From Streptomyces filamentosus (GTDB lineage Bacteria; Actinomycetota; Actinomycetes; Streptomycetales; Streptomycetaceae): 64,000 nucleotides of DNA. Under the pieces are notes generated by a model. That model was not told the DNA's origin and searched no databases. It worked only from the letters and a program-made list of their open reading frames with translations. The stretch is from contig NZ_BNBE01000003.1 of NCBI RefSeq assembly GCF_014654895.1, forward strand, positions 1,206,501-1,270,500, given 5' to 3'. Positions 1 through 8,694 of the stretch are shown piece after piece; the first letter of the stretch is position 1, and each line of letters begins with the position of its first letter. The position numbers and the translations under genes were made by a program.

Positions 1-606
1 GAGGACGCCCGGATCGACGGAGTCCTTGTTCAGGCCGACCCAGGTGTGGCCGTCCTCGTCGACCGCGACCGTTCCTGCGGCGACGAGCCGCAGGACCTGG
101 TGGTGCTCGGCTGTGAGAGCGACGTGGGCGCCGACCTCCGGTATCGAGTAGGCGCTGCTGTACCGGTGCATCTCGGCGGCGACCTGCTCGGCGACGGCGA
201 CGAGGTCGGTGGCGGAGGTGGCGAGCAAGTACCGGGCTTCATCCACGCTGGCCTGCCTGATGTCGACCGAAGCGATCGAGGCGGGGGCGGACTCCTCGAC
301 GGCCCCGGTGAGCGCGTCGACCGCGGCCCGGGTGACGACCTGGAGCTGCGCGAGCCTGGAGCGGACGGTGTGGTCGGTGTGGTCGATGAGGGACATCGGC
401 AGGTCTTGGTGGGACGCACGTACTTCGGCGGTCGTCTCGACGAGCGATTCGATCGTGGTGCGCAGGCGGTTGATCCGTTCGGTCGCCTCCGGCGTGCCGA
501 GGGTGGGGTCGTTGAGCGCGTCGAGGCACCGCGTGTACACGGTCGCGAGGGACAGCGTCCGCAGGCAGACGGTGAAGTGCGGTGCCTGGGGCAGGTTTGG
601 GGTCAT
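1..606 (-). CDS. Hypothetical protein, 3' end outside the window
   Basis: The reading frame starts with ATG at 606 and stays open for 202 codons to the window edge, so the C-terminus is missing. Third-position GC is strong in this frame and poor in the overlapping ones. The visible protein begins MTPNLPQAPHFTVCLRTL and is rich in Ala, Thr and Val with a heptad-like helical middle (LAQLQVVTRAAVDALTGAVEE), suggesting an alpha-helical cytoplasmic protein. No family was recognised. It is the last visible gene of the leftward operon that begins near 9.1 kb. Confidence 0.6.
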   Translation of the reverse strand, partial: MTPNLPQAPHFTVCLRTLSLATVYTRCLDALNDPTLGTPEATERINRLRTTIESLVETTAEVRASHQDLPMSLIDHTDHTVRSRLAQLQVVTRAAVDALTGAVEESAPASIASVDIRQASVDEARYLLATSATDLVAVAEQVAAEMHRYSSAYSIPEVGAHVALTAEHHQVLRLVAAGTVAVDEDGHTWVGLNKDSVDPGVL

Positions 607-643
607 CGGAAGGGCTTTCTGGCCTGGGCGGCGAGGGCCGGCT

Positions 644-1117
644 TCAGCGGGTGCGTGCCGGCGACGGGAGCGGGGCCGGGAGCGGTGCGGGGCTGTGGGC
701 GCGGCGGGCGGCCAGGTAGGCGGCGGCCTCGCGGGCGTCGGCCACGGCGGCGGTGTAGTGGGGAAGGACGCGGTCGGTGATCCGCCAGGCGGCGCGGACC
801 GGATCGAGCGGGACGGCGACGGAAGGCGGCGCGGGGAGGTGGTCGGTGATGTCCTCGTGCAGACCGAGCGGCACGACCGGGCAGACCAGAGCGCGGTCTT
901 GGCGGTGCTCGACGAGGTAGAGCATCAGACCGTCGGACCCCAGAAGGAGCGCTGCGCGCAGGCAGGGCGCGAGACCCGGGCGGTCGTCCCAGGGGGTCCA
1001 GATGCGGCCAGTGTCCATGGACTGGTCGAGACGACGGTCGTAGAACCGCGGCTGCGCCGCCCAGGTGCCGGGGAGGCGTTCGGCGGCCTGGTGAGCGAAC
1101 CGGTGAAAGGGGTGCAT
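644..1117 (-). CDS. Hypothetical protein in conjugation operon
   Basis: 157 aa, ATG at 1117 preceded by GAGGA eight bases upstream. The N-terminus is rich in aromatic and charged residues (MHPFHRFAHQAAERLPGTW), followed by a beta-rich middle (LLLGSDGLMLYLVEHRQD) and a Pro/Ala tail. No signal peptide or membrane helix is visible. It lies 38 bp from the next gene in the same direction and follows the VirD4-like gene, so it is probably a co-transcribed accessory protein of the conjugation region. No function can be assigned from sequence. Confidence 0.65.
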   Translation of the reverse strand: MHPFHRFAHQAAERLPGTWAAQPRFYDRRLDQSMDTGRIWTPWDDRPGLAPCLRAALLLGSDGLMLYLVEHRQDRALVCPVVPLGLHEDITDHLPAPPSVAVPLDPVRAAWRITDRVLPHYTAAVADAREAAAYLAARRAHSPAPLPAPLPSPARTR

Positions 1118-1224
1118 GGGGTGTTCCTCGGAGTTCAGCGGACACGGGCCCGATTAGGCTGTGCCGCGAGCGCGGGCAGGGGCGTGACCGGCGCGTACGC
1201 GCGGGTCGCGTGGGAAGAGGGCCG

Positions 1225-3018
1225 TTACGCGGCCTGCTCGAAGTCGCCCTTGGACGGTCGCTGTTTGGCGACGGCGCGGGCGGTGATGGCCTGTGAGGCG
1301 CGGGCGGAGGCGGCGGCGAGCTCTTCGGCACCGGGCTCGGCGTACCAGGGGCGCAGGTCGAGCATGGCGACGCGCATGCCGGTGGCCAGGCACAACGCGC
1401 TGCCCTTGGGCAGGGCGCGGATGGCGTCGGCGGGCAGGATCCGCTCCTGCCGCATGCTGATCGAGGTCGACTTGCCGGACTCGGAGACCGAGGTGGAGGT
1501 GGTCTCCACGTCGTGGTCGCCGATCATCCGCGAGAGCTTGTCGGCGAAGTCCGGGTCGTCGATGCCGGAGCCGATCACCTTCACCGTGGCCGCGGACCAC
1601 ATGGCGTCCATGCCGGCGTCGCCCCAGACTTTCTGGCCCTGGCGGTAGCTCTGCAGGATGGTGATCGGGATGATGCCGCGGGAGCCGAGGTGGGAGTACA
1701 GGTCGGGCAGGTCGCTGATCTTGCACACGTTGGCGGCCTCGTCGAGGATCGCGAGCATCGGCGGGTCGAGTCGTCCGCCGGCGCGTTCGGCCTGTGTAGT
1801 CGCGGCCCGCATCACGGAGTCCGCGCACGCCGCGATCAGCGCGCTCGCGCCGCCTCCGCCGTCCTTCGACAGCAGGAACAGTGTGTCCGTGGAGGTCACG
1901 AAGTCGGCCGGCCGGAACTCCGGGATGTTCTTCTGCGGGGTGACCCAGGCGGCGATCTCGCTGTTGAGGAGGGCGGAGGCGTACTGGCGGGCGGTCTCGT
2001 AGATGCCGTCGCGCGTCTCGGGCGGCCCCTCGACGGTGCCCTTGAGCTGGGCTGCGACCGCGGCGAAGCCGTGATCGCGGAGGATGTCGAGCGGAGTACG
2101 GTCGGCCGGGAAGGCCAGCCAGTGCATGATGTCGGTGATCGGCCGCTCGTTTAGGGCTGCGGCCAGGAGCAGCTGGGACAGGATGTTGCTGCCGGCCTTC
2201 GACCAGAAGTCGCCCTGCTGGGAGGCATCGACGCTCGCGGCGAGGAAGTGCCCGGCGAGCCGTCCGGCGCCGTCGAGGGTCTTGGCGTCGGCGAGCGGGT
2301 TCCACCACATGGTCCGCTCGGCGTGGGCGATCTGCTGTGGGTCCATCGACCACACCCGTCCCACGACGGCGCGCGCGTCGAGGCACGCGGTGTAGGCGTC
2401 GCCGGCCGCCTTGTTCGAGGTCAGCAGGACCGGTCCGGGCGCGGCGAGGATGGAGGGGATCGCCAAGCTGGTGGTCTTGCCGGAGCGCGGGGCCATGATC
2501 GCGACGGCCACATCCTCGAAGCCCATGCGGACCTCGTGACGGGTCCCGGCGAGGTTGCCGAGGAGGACGCCGGCGTCGCGCGGCTCGATGTGCTTGGCGG
2601 CCTTGAGGCTCGGCCGCAGCGAGCGCGCCTTCGACTCGATGGCCTTGGCGAGCAACGGCTCGATGTCGCGGGCCTTGGCCATCCCGTCGACCTTCTTCTT
2701 CCGGCCGCCACCTCGGTTCTTGTACCGCAGCCACACGGCTCCGCCAGCGGCGGCGAGCAGCAGCGTCACCAGCACAGGGATGACGCGGGTGGTCAGGAGC
2801 AGAGACGTTTCTCCGGCCTGCGGCCACAGCTGTTCGGGGCGCAGGAGAGCATCGGCCGGCCGGTAGGGCGCCCAGGTGCCGGTGCCGGTGGCCCAGGCGG
2901 TGAGGTTGCCGCCGAGCCAGGCGATGGAGGCGAGGGGAAGGCCGACGGCGAAGGCGCCGAGGAGGACCTTCAGTGCTATGTCGTAGCCGTCGGAACTGGA
3001 GGAGGGAGCGGAGCGCAA
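1225..3018 (-). CDS. VirD4/TraG-type conjugative coupling ATPase
   Basis: 597 aa, TTG start at 3018 with AAGGA nine bases upstream. Two N-terminal membrane helices (about residues 13-40 and 77-97) precede a cytoplasmic ATPase. The Walker A motif is APRSGKTT near residue 176 and the Walker B is PPMLAILDEAANV near residue 370, followed by the family pattern GIIPITILQSYRQG. This is the arrangement of type IV coupling proteins, which bring the relaxase-DNA complex to the transfer channel. It sits in the leftward operon with a relaxase-like gene, while the VirB4-like ATPase is encoded at 18-20 kb. Probably the DNA-export motor of this element. Confidence 0.93.
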   Translation of the reverse strand: MRSAPSSSSDGYDIALKVLLGAFAVGLPLASIAWLGGNLTAWATGTGTWAPYRPADALLRPEQLWPQAGETSLLLTTRVIPVLVTLLLAAAGGAVWLRYKNRGGGRKKKVDGMAKARDIEPLLAKAIESKARSLRPSLKAAKHIEPRDAGVLLGNLAGTRHEVRMGFEDVAVAIMAPRSGKTTSLAIPSILAAPGPVLLTSNKAAGDAYTACLDARAVVGRVWSMDPQQIAHAERTMWWNPLADAKTLDGAGRLAGHFLAASVDASQQGDFWSKAGSNILSQLLLAAALNERPITDIMHWLAFPADRTPLDILRDHGFAAVAAQLKGTVEGPPETRDGIYETARQYASALLNSEIAAWVTPQKNIPEFRPADFVTSTDTLFLLSKDGGGGASALIAACADSVMRAATTQAERAGGRLDPPMLAILDEAANVCKISDLPDLYSHLGSRGIIPITILQSYRQGQKVWGDAGMDAMWSAATVKVIGSGIDDPDFADKLSRMIGDHDVETTSTSVSESGKSTSISMRQERILPADAIRALPKGSALCLATGMRVAMLDLRPWYAEPGAEELAAASARASQAITARAVAKQRPSKGDFEQAA

Positions 3019-3064
3019 GCGGTGGTTCCTTGAACGGTGCGGACCCTTGGTGGGGCGAGGAGCG

Positions 3065-3817
3065 TCAGCGGGCGCGGCGGGGCGCCGGCGGCGGGGTGGG
3101 AGGCGCGGGCGGTGGAGGACTGGCGCGGCGGGCGGCGAGGCGCTCGATCCGCTCCGGCAGCGTGCGGGCGACGCTCTCGGCTGGCCACTCCTGCCAGTGC
3201 AGGGTGATCCTTCGGCGGGAGAGGCCGACGGTCTGCTCGTGGGAGCGGCGTACCGGCTCCGGATCGGCGAGTGCCTGCATGAACGCGGCCACGAGGACTC
3301 GGGGTGTGCCGCTGCTGAACCAGGCTTTCCACACGGGGTCGTCCTCGTCGAGGCTGGCCGTGATACGCCAGTTGCGCCTGCCGGAGAGATTGAAGTGCTC
3401 GCCCCTCACACGGCCGTCCGGCGAGCGGAACTCCCCGTTGCGAATGGAGTTCCATCCGGCGTCCCACAGCGGCTGGTAGGGGGCGGATATCGCCCGCGCG
3501 TTGTAGCCGGGGTCGGTGAGCGCGTCGGTGACCGAGGCGATCAGCTCGACGGGCGTCCCGCCGTCGAAGGAGGCGTTCCAGACCGATCCGGTGCGGCCGT
3601 CGCGATGCGAGAGGTGCCACCACGGCTCGTTCGGATGGGGCTCGAGGCGGAGCATCGACTTCTGGTCGGGGCTGGTCAGGATGACCCGGGGCATGAGCGG
3701 GTCGTGGCCGTGGCTCCACCCGGCGCCGGCGTGCAGGGCGGCAGTGACCCAGGCCGGGTCACCGGGGCCGGCGAGGTAGCGGGGGGAGATGAGCGCCTGC
3801 TCGACTTTGACGCTCAC
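3065..3817 (-). CDS. DUF317 domain protein
   Basis: 250 aa, GTG at 3817 overlapping the TGA of the upstream gene (GTGA), so probably translationally coupled. It contains two copies of the tryptophan-rich DUF317 unit (WSHGHDPLMPRVILTSPDQ...WHLSHRDGRTGSVWNASFDGGTPVELIASVTDAL and a second copy near residue 130). The tail is a Pro-rich run. DUF317 proteins are typical of Streptomyces and often occur in several copies in plasmids and integrated elements; their function is unknown. This window holds four. Confidence 0.85.
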   Translation of the reverse strand: MSVKVEQALISPRYLAGPGDPAWVTAALHAGAGWSHGHDPLMPRVILTSPDQKSMLRLEPHPNEPWWHLSHRDGRTGSVWNASFDGGTPVELIASVTDALTDPGYNARAISAPYQPLWDAGWNSIRNGEFRSPDGRVRGEHFNLSGRRNWRITASLDEDDPVWKAWFSSGTPRVLVAAFMQALADPEPVRRSHEQTVGLSRRRITLHWQEWPAESVARTLPERIERLAARRASPPPPAPPTPPPAPRRAR

Positions 3818-4395
3818 CCGCGCCTCCCCGCCGGGCGTCGTACCGGCGACGGTACGGCACCCAGGATCCGTGTCGGTGCCTTAAGGGCGACGGCGTGGAT
3901 GTCGAGGAGGGCCCGGCCCTGGGTGGCCCAGGTGTCCAGGGAGTCCCATGCCTCCTCGTTGCGCTCGGCAAGAGAGTCGACGAACTCCTCCTGCGACACC
4001 GGTGGCAAGTCACGCCGAGCTTCGCGGACTTCGGCATGTCTACGCCGGAGCGTCTCCAGCTTCTCCAGGGCGCGGGCGAGCTCGGCGAGCTGCCACGCCC
4101 ATCGAGGCTCGATGTCACCGGCGTTGACGTGCTGGAGCTGGACGGCGGCCGTGGCGAGCAGCTCCCGGGCCGAGAGTCGGACCTCCTGGAACGCTCTCCA
4201 GGTCTCGGAGTCCCGCTGGACCATGCGCCAGCCGTACGACACCTCGTCGTACGGCCAGCCGTCGGCGTCGGTGTGCTCGTCGGAGTAGGCGTCCCAGGCA
4301 GCGAGGATCGCCTCGCTCTCGGCCAGGAACACCTCCAGCCGCCTCAGCAGGAGGGCGTGCCGGTCGGACGGGAAGGTGGTGGACGGTGTGGTCAG
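3814..4395 (-). CDS. Hypothetical helical protein, probable damaged start
   Basis: The frame is open from a stop just upstream and gives 193 aa if a CTG at 4395 is used. AAGGA lies six bases before it and the protein then begins LTTPSTTFPSDRHALL, like the TTG-ACC-ACA start at 13687. A GTG at 4332 is an alternative but lacks a good ribosome binding site and would remove coding-like sequence. The bases CCCTGACC look like a typical CCCATGACC overlap that lost its A; restoring it would also close the small gene upstream. The product is helical and charged (EAILAAWDAYSDEHTDADGWPYDEV) with no recognised family. Confidence 0.6.
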   Translation of the reverse strand: MTTPSTTFPSDRHALLLRRLEVFLAESEAILAAWDAYSDEHTDADGWPYDEVSYGWRMVQRDSETWRAFQEVRLSARELLATAAVQLQHVNAGDIEPRWAWQLAELARALEKLETLRRRHAEVREARRDLPPVSQEEFVDSLAERNEEAWDSLDTWATQGRALLDIHAVALKAPTRILGAVPSPVRRPAGRRG

Positions 4396-4516
4396 GGTGT
4401 TTCCTTGTGTCGAAGGCGGTGGTCAGCGGCTGCGGGCTGGTGTCGAACGGGATATGCCAGGCGTGCTGATCGGCGAACGCGGCGAGCTGCCGTTCGCTCA
4501 GCGGCACCGGCCGCAC
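4392..4516 (-). CDS. Small frame-disrupted gene (about 41 aa)
   Basis: From GTG 4516 the frame reads VRPVPLSERQLAAFADQHAW and continues to FDTRKHP with G/C at nearly every third position, then loses coding character exactly where the next gene starts. As it stands it runs on to 4115 in a poor frame. If one A is restored at 4395, the gene ends in a TGA that overlaps the ATG of the next gene by four bases, the usual arrangement in this operon. It overlaps the 3' end of the upstream gene by 19 bases. Function unknown. Confidence 0.4.
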
Positions 4517-4854
4517 CCCTGCCCGCCCTCGGCGGCACTGCCGTACAGCTCACGGAGGCCGTCGAGTACGCCGTGGAGGGAGTGCTGGTCGGCCTGCTCC
4601 CATGCGGCGGTGCGCAGCTCGTTGATCAGCAGGTCGCCGGCCAGGGTGCGCGGGGCGTCCGGGTGGTTCTGGAGGGCTCGGGCGAGAGCGCGCAGGGTGT
4701 CGGCGAACTGGACGGGCAGGCCGGTGTACTCATCCAGGAGGGGCTCGGCGAGGGCGAACGCCTCTTCCGGGTCGGGGTTCTCGCGGAGGTAGTCGGTGAG
4801 GCGGGAGAGGGTTTCGGTCGCGGTGCGGACGGCGTCCGGGGTGAGCGGGGGCAT
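4498..4854 (-). CDS. Hypothetical acidic helical protein
   Basis: 118 aa, ATG at 4854 with GAGGA upstream. The sequence is predicted mostly helical and acidic (VRTATETLSRLTDYLRENPDPEEAFALAEPLLDEY), with no Cys pairs until a short C-terminal GCGRCR. No family recognised. It lies between a DUF317 gene and a disrupted small gene in the leftward conjugation operon. Confidence 0.65.
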   Translation of the reverse strand: MPPLTPDAVRTATETLSRLTDYLRENPDPEEAFALAEPLLDEYTGLPVQFADTLRALARALQNHPDAPRTLAGDLLINELRTAAWEQADQHSLHGVLDGLRELYGSAAEGGQGCGRCR

Positions 4855-4882
4855 GGGGTCCTCGGGACGGTAGGTGTCGGGG

Positions 4883-5683
4883 TCAGCGGCGGGTCCGGGC
4901 GCCGCCGGCGGGGGTGTAAGGGCGGGCGGTGGCGCGCGGCCGGGAAGTGCGGGCGCTGTTACGGGCCCAGGTGGCGGCGCGGGCGGCCGTGATCCGGGCC
5001 TGCTGCCACGCGCTGAGCTGGGAGGGCTTGACGGAGACCGACCAGGTGCGGATCTGCGTGCTCAGCGGAACGCGTCCGCGCGGACGCATCACGGGGTCGG
5101 GGTTGGCGAGTTCGGCCGAGAAGGCTTGCACCAGGTGCATCGGCGTGCTCGGCGAGAAGTTCGCGGTCCAGCCGTTGCCCTGGCTGTCCTTCGCCCCGGT
5201 CCACCACATCGCCTCGCCTCCGGGGCCCTGGTGATACTGCATCCACGCAGTGCCGTCGGGGCTGGTCGCGGTGTAGTGCTCGCCCTCGAATCGCGTGTGC
5301 CAGTTCTGCTCCTGCAGCGGCGCCCAGACGTTGGGGGCGTGCGCGGAGCACGGCCGGGTGAGGGCGTCGGTGAGGCCGGCGACGATCTCCACCGGAGTCT
5401 GCCGGCCCAGGTGCGCCGACCACTCGTCGCCGTGACCGTTCGCAGCGCCGTGGACGGTCCATCCGCCGGGCAGGACGTAGGGGTCGTACGAGATGCGGAC
5501 CGTGCGGTCCGGGCTCTCCATGGCCAGGGGACCGCCGGTCTTGGAGTGGTCCCGCCATCCTGAGGCCCGCAGGAACTCTGAGATGTGGCGGACGTCGCCG
5601 CCGCCAGCGAGGCCGCGGGGATGGACGAGGTAGTGCTGCTCGGCCTGCTCGCCCGGCCCCCAGCCCTGCCACGTCCTCTTCAT
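4883..5683 (-). CDS. DUF317 domain protein
   Basis: 266 aa, ATG at 5683 overlapping the preceding TGA (ATGA). It starts MKRTWQGWGPGEQAEQHYLV and contains two DUF317 units (GDVRHISEFLRASGWRDHSK...GDEWSAHLGRQTPVEIVAGLTDAL and WNTRFEG-like unit followed by WWTGAKDSQGNGWTANFSPSTPMHLVQAF). The last 60 residues are basic and Arg/Ala-rich, which may bind nucleic acid. A longer version starting upstream is possible in frame, but the ATGA overlap favours this start. Function of the family is unknown. Confidence 0.85.
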   Translation of the reverse strand: MKRTWQGWGPGEQAEQHYLVHPRGLAGGGDVRHISEFLRASGWRDHSKTGGPLAMESPDRTVRISYDPYVLPGGWTVHGAANGHGDEWSAHLGRQTPVEIVAGLTDALTRPCSAHAPNVWAPLQEQNWHTRFEGEHYTATSPDGTAWMQYHQGPGGEAMWWTGAKDSQGNGWTANFSPSTPMHLVQAFSAELANPDPVMRPRGRVPLSTQIRTWSVSVKPSQLSAWQQARITAARAATWARNSARTSRPRATARPYTPAGGARTRR

Positions 5684-6063
5684 CGGTGCCGCCGGATGAC
5701 GAGCGGGGCGGGCACCGGCGGCTTCGCCGCTGTTGCGGCGGGCTGGGCACCGACCCGCCGGAGGGTGGCACGGTGCTCGTCCAGGTCTCCGCCGATGGCG
5801 TCGAGGTCGTTGGCGGCCCGGCCGAGAGCGAGCCACACCTCGGCCGGCAGCACGCCCCTCTCGGCCTGCGCCTTCGCGAACGTGCTGCTGACGGACACGA
5901 GGCCGGTGACGCCGTCGAGCAGTCCGTCCTCCAGGTCGAGTACGTGAGCGATGACCTGCACCGCTTCGTGGGGAGGGAGCTGGGCGAGGTGGTCGGTCAG
6001 CAGGCCGAGCTGCCGGGCGATCTCGTCGGCCAGACGCACGGGGTAGGGGGCGGGGTGGGACAT
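5680..6063 (-). CDS. Hypothetical protein upstream of DUF317 gene
   Basis: 127 aa, ATG at 6063 with GGAGG close upstream. Helical protein (RLADEIARQLGLLTDHLAQLPPHEAVQVIAHVLDLEDGLLDGVTGLV) with a Pro/Ala tail. Leu spacing suggests a small coiled-coil or helical bundle. It is coupled by a four-base overlap to the following DUF317 gene. A partner role with that protein is possible but only inferred. No family recognised. Confidence 0.65.
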   Translation of the reverse strand: MSHPAPYPVRLADEIARQLGLLTDHLAQLPPHEAVQVIAHVLDLEDGLLDGVTGLVSVSSTFAKAQAERGVLPAEVWLALGRAANDLDAIGGDLDEHRATLRRVGAQPAATAAKPPVPAPLVIRRHR

Positions 6064-6085
6064 GCTCCTCCGGGTCGGTGGGCGG

Positions 6086-6268
6086 TCAGTGGTGCTGGTG
6101 GTGTACGCGTTGGGTCTCGGCGAGGACCGCCTCCGGGCGGGCGCCGGCCAGCGGGGAGACCTGGTCGGGGCCGGTCGGGATGCAGGCGCGCAGGTAGCGG
6201 CGGAACAGGGTCGTCGCGAGACGGGGCTTGAGCAGGGCGGTGATCGGTGTGGGTGTACGGGGTGCTAC
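6086..6268 (-). CDS. Small ORF without a normal start codon
   Basis: Between a TAA at 6338 and TGA at 6086 one frame shows strong third-position GC and a plausible protein ending LLKPRLATTLFRRYLRACI...VLAETQRVHHQHH. No ATG, GTG or TTG lies in it. GGAG sits seven bases before a GTA at 6268, where a start codon would be expected, so a GTG-to-GTA change is one explanation; a CTG at 6301 is another. About 60 aa. It is placed between two operon genes in the same direction. Function unknown. Confidence 0.4.
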   Translation of the reverse strand, partial: VAPRTPTPITALLKPRLATTLFRRYLRACIPTGPDQVSPLAGARPEAVLAETQRVHHQHH

Positions 6269-6300
6269 GGGTTTCTCCGGAGGTCGAGCGGGGCGGGGCA

Positions 6301-6328
6301 GGCGGCCCCAGCCGAGGCCGGGGCCGCC
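6301..6328. terminator. GC-rich hairpin between operon genes
   Basis: A perfect 9-bp inverted repeat, GGCGGCCCC and GGGGCCGCC, with a 10-base loop lies downstream of the leftward gene ending at 6370. It has no T-run. It could be a terminator or attenuator, or simply part of the upstream region of the small ORF. Confidence 0.35.
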
Positions 6329-6369
6329 CGAACGGTCTTACGGGGTGCGTCGGGCTGGTGCCTTCGGGA

Positions 6370-7128
6370 TCACCGAGCCCGGACGGCCGGGGCTCGGGTG
6401 CCGGCCGTAACCGGGGGCACGGACGCCGGGGCCGAGGTGGGCACAGTCCGGCCTGCCGGATGCTGGAGCGCCGTGCCGATGCCGAGCGCTTCGAGCTGCG
6501 GTCCGATCGCGCGCAGGGCACGGGCCTGCGCCCGGGTGTCGTCCGCGCCGAGGCGGTAGATACCGCTGCGCGGATCCTGGATGAAGCCGTTCGCTTCCAG
6601 GACGGCACCAGCCCGGTCGCCGATAGGGGCGGTGGCGACGCTGCCGTCCGGCTGCCAGGTCAGGACGAGACGGTCCGGCTGGGAGGGCTGGATGCCGCCC
6701 AGGGCGTTGTCCCGGACCTGGGCGAGGGCGCTGTCGTAACGGACAAGGAGGTCGCCGGCGACCTGCTCGGCACCCAGGAACGGGTCGTCCGCCAGGGCGA
6801 TGCCGTTGGGCTCGGGGACGGCGCGGTACGCCTCGTCGGGCAGGGCGCGCGGGGCGACGGCGGCGACGAGGAAGCCGTCGCGCTCGTCATGCCGCTCAAA
6901 GAGGACAAGCTGGGCGCCGTCCGGGCGGCTCAGAACGGCTGCCTGCCGCAGAGGATGCTCGGTGAGGGAGGCGGCGACCAGGTCCAGGTCCCAGATGCGA
7001 TCAGCGAGTTCAGCGAGATCGTCCTTGGCGTCCGGCGGGACGTAGGAGCTGGTCCAGGTGTCGGGAAGTTCTCCGGCGAGGACGTCGGCGTACGAGGCGA
7101 GCCGCTCGGAGGCGTCATGGTCGTGCAT
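6370..7128 (-). CDS. Hypothetical protein in conjugation operon
   Basis: 252 aa from ATG 7128, with AAGGA five bases upstream; a longer in-frame ORF exists, but this start has the ribosome binding site. The protein begins MHDHDASERLASYADVLAGEL and is a mixed alpha/beta cytoplasmic protein with a long Ala/Pro/Thr tail. The middle contains TWQPDGSVATAPIGDRAGAVLEANGF. No signal peptide, helix pair or known motif. Its neighbours are all unknown proteins of the leftward operon. Confidence 0.65.
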   Translation of the reverse strand: MHDHDASERLASYADVLAGELPDTWTSSYVPPDAKDDLAELADRIWDLDLVAASLTEHPLRQAAVLSRPDGAQLVLFERHDERDGFLVAAVAPRALPDEAYRAVPEPNGIALADDPFLGAEQVAGDLLVRYDSALAQVRDNALGGIQPSQPDRLVLTWQPDGSVATAPIGDRAGAVLEANGFIQDPRSGIYRLGADDTRAQARALRAIGPQLEALGIGTALQHPAGRTVPTSAPASVPPVTAGTRAPAVRAR

Positions 7129-7151
7129 GGTGTCCTTGGGCGAGGTGAGGG

Positions 7152-7845
7152 TCAACGGCGCAGGCCGGCGGCGACCGGGGGCGGCGGTGCCGGAAGCGTG
7201 CGCGGCGGGGGGCGGGCAGGCACACACGGCGGAGCGTTCGCGTTCGGTGCGGGGACCTCTTCGGCGCAGGTGCTGCGGCCGGGGTGAGGGGCGTGCCGGT
7301 CGGCGAGCGCGTGGCGGGTGTGGGTGAGGTCGCTGCGGAGGACGCGGAGGTGCTCGTCGGCGAGGTAGCGCAGCCGCCGGGTGGTGTACGAGTCGGACGC
7401 CTGGCCGAGCCCGTCATGGAAGTCTCGGCGGTGGCAACCAGCACCTCACCCAGAGCGGTCACGATGCCGTCGTGAGCGGCGGTCAGCTCGGTCAGAGCAT
7501 CGGCCGCTTCGTCGGTCGTGGTGGCTTCGCGGATTCTCTGGGCGAGGTGAGTGACGGAGGAGCCCAGCGGCAGGTAACTCGCAGGACGGGAGTCGGAGTC
7601 GAAGTCCTCGTGACAGTCGACGTGGTACCCGGCGGCGCGAAGCCGTGCGACGGCGTCGCTGGCGAGGCGGTTCTCGTCTGGCTCGGCCAGGCCAGTGGGG
7701 GCATGGTGGTAGGTCTCGTGGAGACGGACGACGGCAACGAACCCGGCGCGCTGGAGGAGGCTGTGCGCTTCGGGGTCACCGGCGCGCGCGAGGACTTCGT
7801 CGGCGGATCGCGGCGGATGTCCAGGAAGCGGGCGGCAAGGGGCAA
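7152..7845 (-). pseudogene. Hypothetical protein gene with two frame breaks
   Basis: Three segments in different frames join into one believable 231-aa protein if a single G is restored at two places. It starts at TTG 7845 (AGGAG upstream) as LPLAARFLDIRRDP. Near 7810 the coding frame moves to ADEVLARAGDPEAHSLLQRA and runs to GEVLVATAE. Near 7425 it moves again to DFHDGLGQASDSYTTRRLRYLADEHLRVL, ending at 7152. Each join is one missing base in a GG, and third-position GC switches frame exactly there. No internal segment has a start of its own. The family is not recognised. Either real decay or sequencing error. Confidence 0.6.
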
Positions 7846-7858
7846 AAAGACGTTTCTC

Positions 7859-8694
7859 CTACAAGGTTCGGTGGACGGGGCGCTGGACGGTGCAGGGAAA
7901 GGTGGAGGCCCGGGGCTGGACCAGGTGGTCGGCGGTGGCGTCCAGGTCCTGCTGGATGGTGTGCAGGCGGCGCGCAATCAGCTCCAGGCGGTGCGCGGTG
8001 TCGCTGCCGGGCGGGGAGGCGATCAGGTACGCGACGTGCTCGACGAGTTTGCGGACCACCGTCAGGGCGCCGGCCTGCTCGTCGGCGAGCTGCGCGAGCA
8101 CGCTCGCGAGCTGAGCCGAGGCCGTCTGCGCGAGCCGGGAGTCGGCCCGCGCGGACGCTGCGGCCGGTACCGGGATCAGCTGCAGGTCCTGTTCGATGCG
8201 GCGGGCTTCTGCCGCGAGCCGCCGCAGGACATCGGCGGGCGGGGCGTGCCATGCACCGTCGAGGTGGATCAGCTTGGCGATGAGGTCCAGGCGCCGGGGC
8301 TGGGCCTGGACGGCGATCCACCGGCAGCCGTGTCCCTTGCCCGGGATCTCGATGCCCGCGGCGCGGGCGAGCCGGTGGGCGACCTCGGCCCACTCGGGGC
8401 CGGTCAGATCCCGGTCGTCGGGATGGAGCCGGACATCGAGGTGGAGGATCGCCCGCCGGTCGTCGTCCGGACTGGCGCTGAACAAGTGCTCCAGGTACGG
8501 GTCTTCGAGATGCGCGGCCCACTGGATGGTGGTCCAGGTCTTCTGCTCGTCACCGGACGTGTGGCCGTCCAGTCCCGGCCAGTGAGCGACGACCGTGTGC
8601 TCGGCAGGCTCTCGTGGGGTGAGACCGGGCGTCCGAGTGCCTTGGAGAGCGGACCGTACGGAGTAGGGGTCCGCTCGTGCAGACGCGGGATCAC
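7859..8694 (-). pseudogene. Relaxase-like protein, frame break, no catalytic His
   Basis: GTG at 8694 overlaps the upstream TGA (GTGA). The first 30 codons read MIPRLHERTPTPYGPLSKALGRPVSPHE; near 8597 the coding frame shifts by one missing G (GAG-GAG read as GAGAG) and continues PAEHTVVAHWPGLDGHTSGD to the stop at 7859, 278 aa when repaired. The order of features follows the MobA-type relaxase at 44-46 kb: the YGP stretch, the acidic DPYLEHL region, DRDLTGPEWAEVAHRLARAAGI, and GCRWIAVQAQ. Where the true relaxase has HADDHIHIV this protein has QPRRLDLIAKLI, so it lacks the metal-binding histidines. Probably an accessory or regulatory relaxase paralogue rather than a nicking enzyme. Confidence 0.6.

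Noticed and set aside
46..1648. Long plus-strand frames over the first leftward genes
   Set aside because: They overlap the leftward operon in antisense, lack coding third-position bias and have low-complexity Arg/Gly content.
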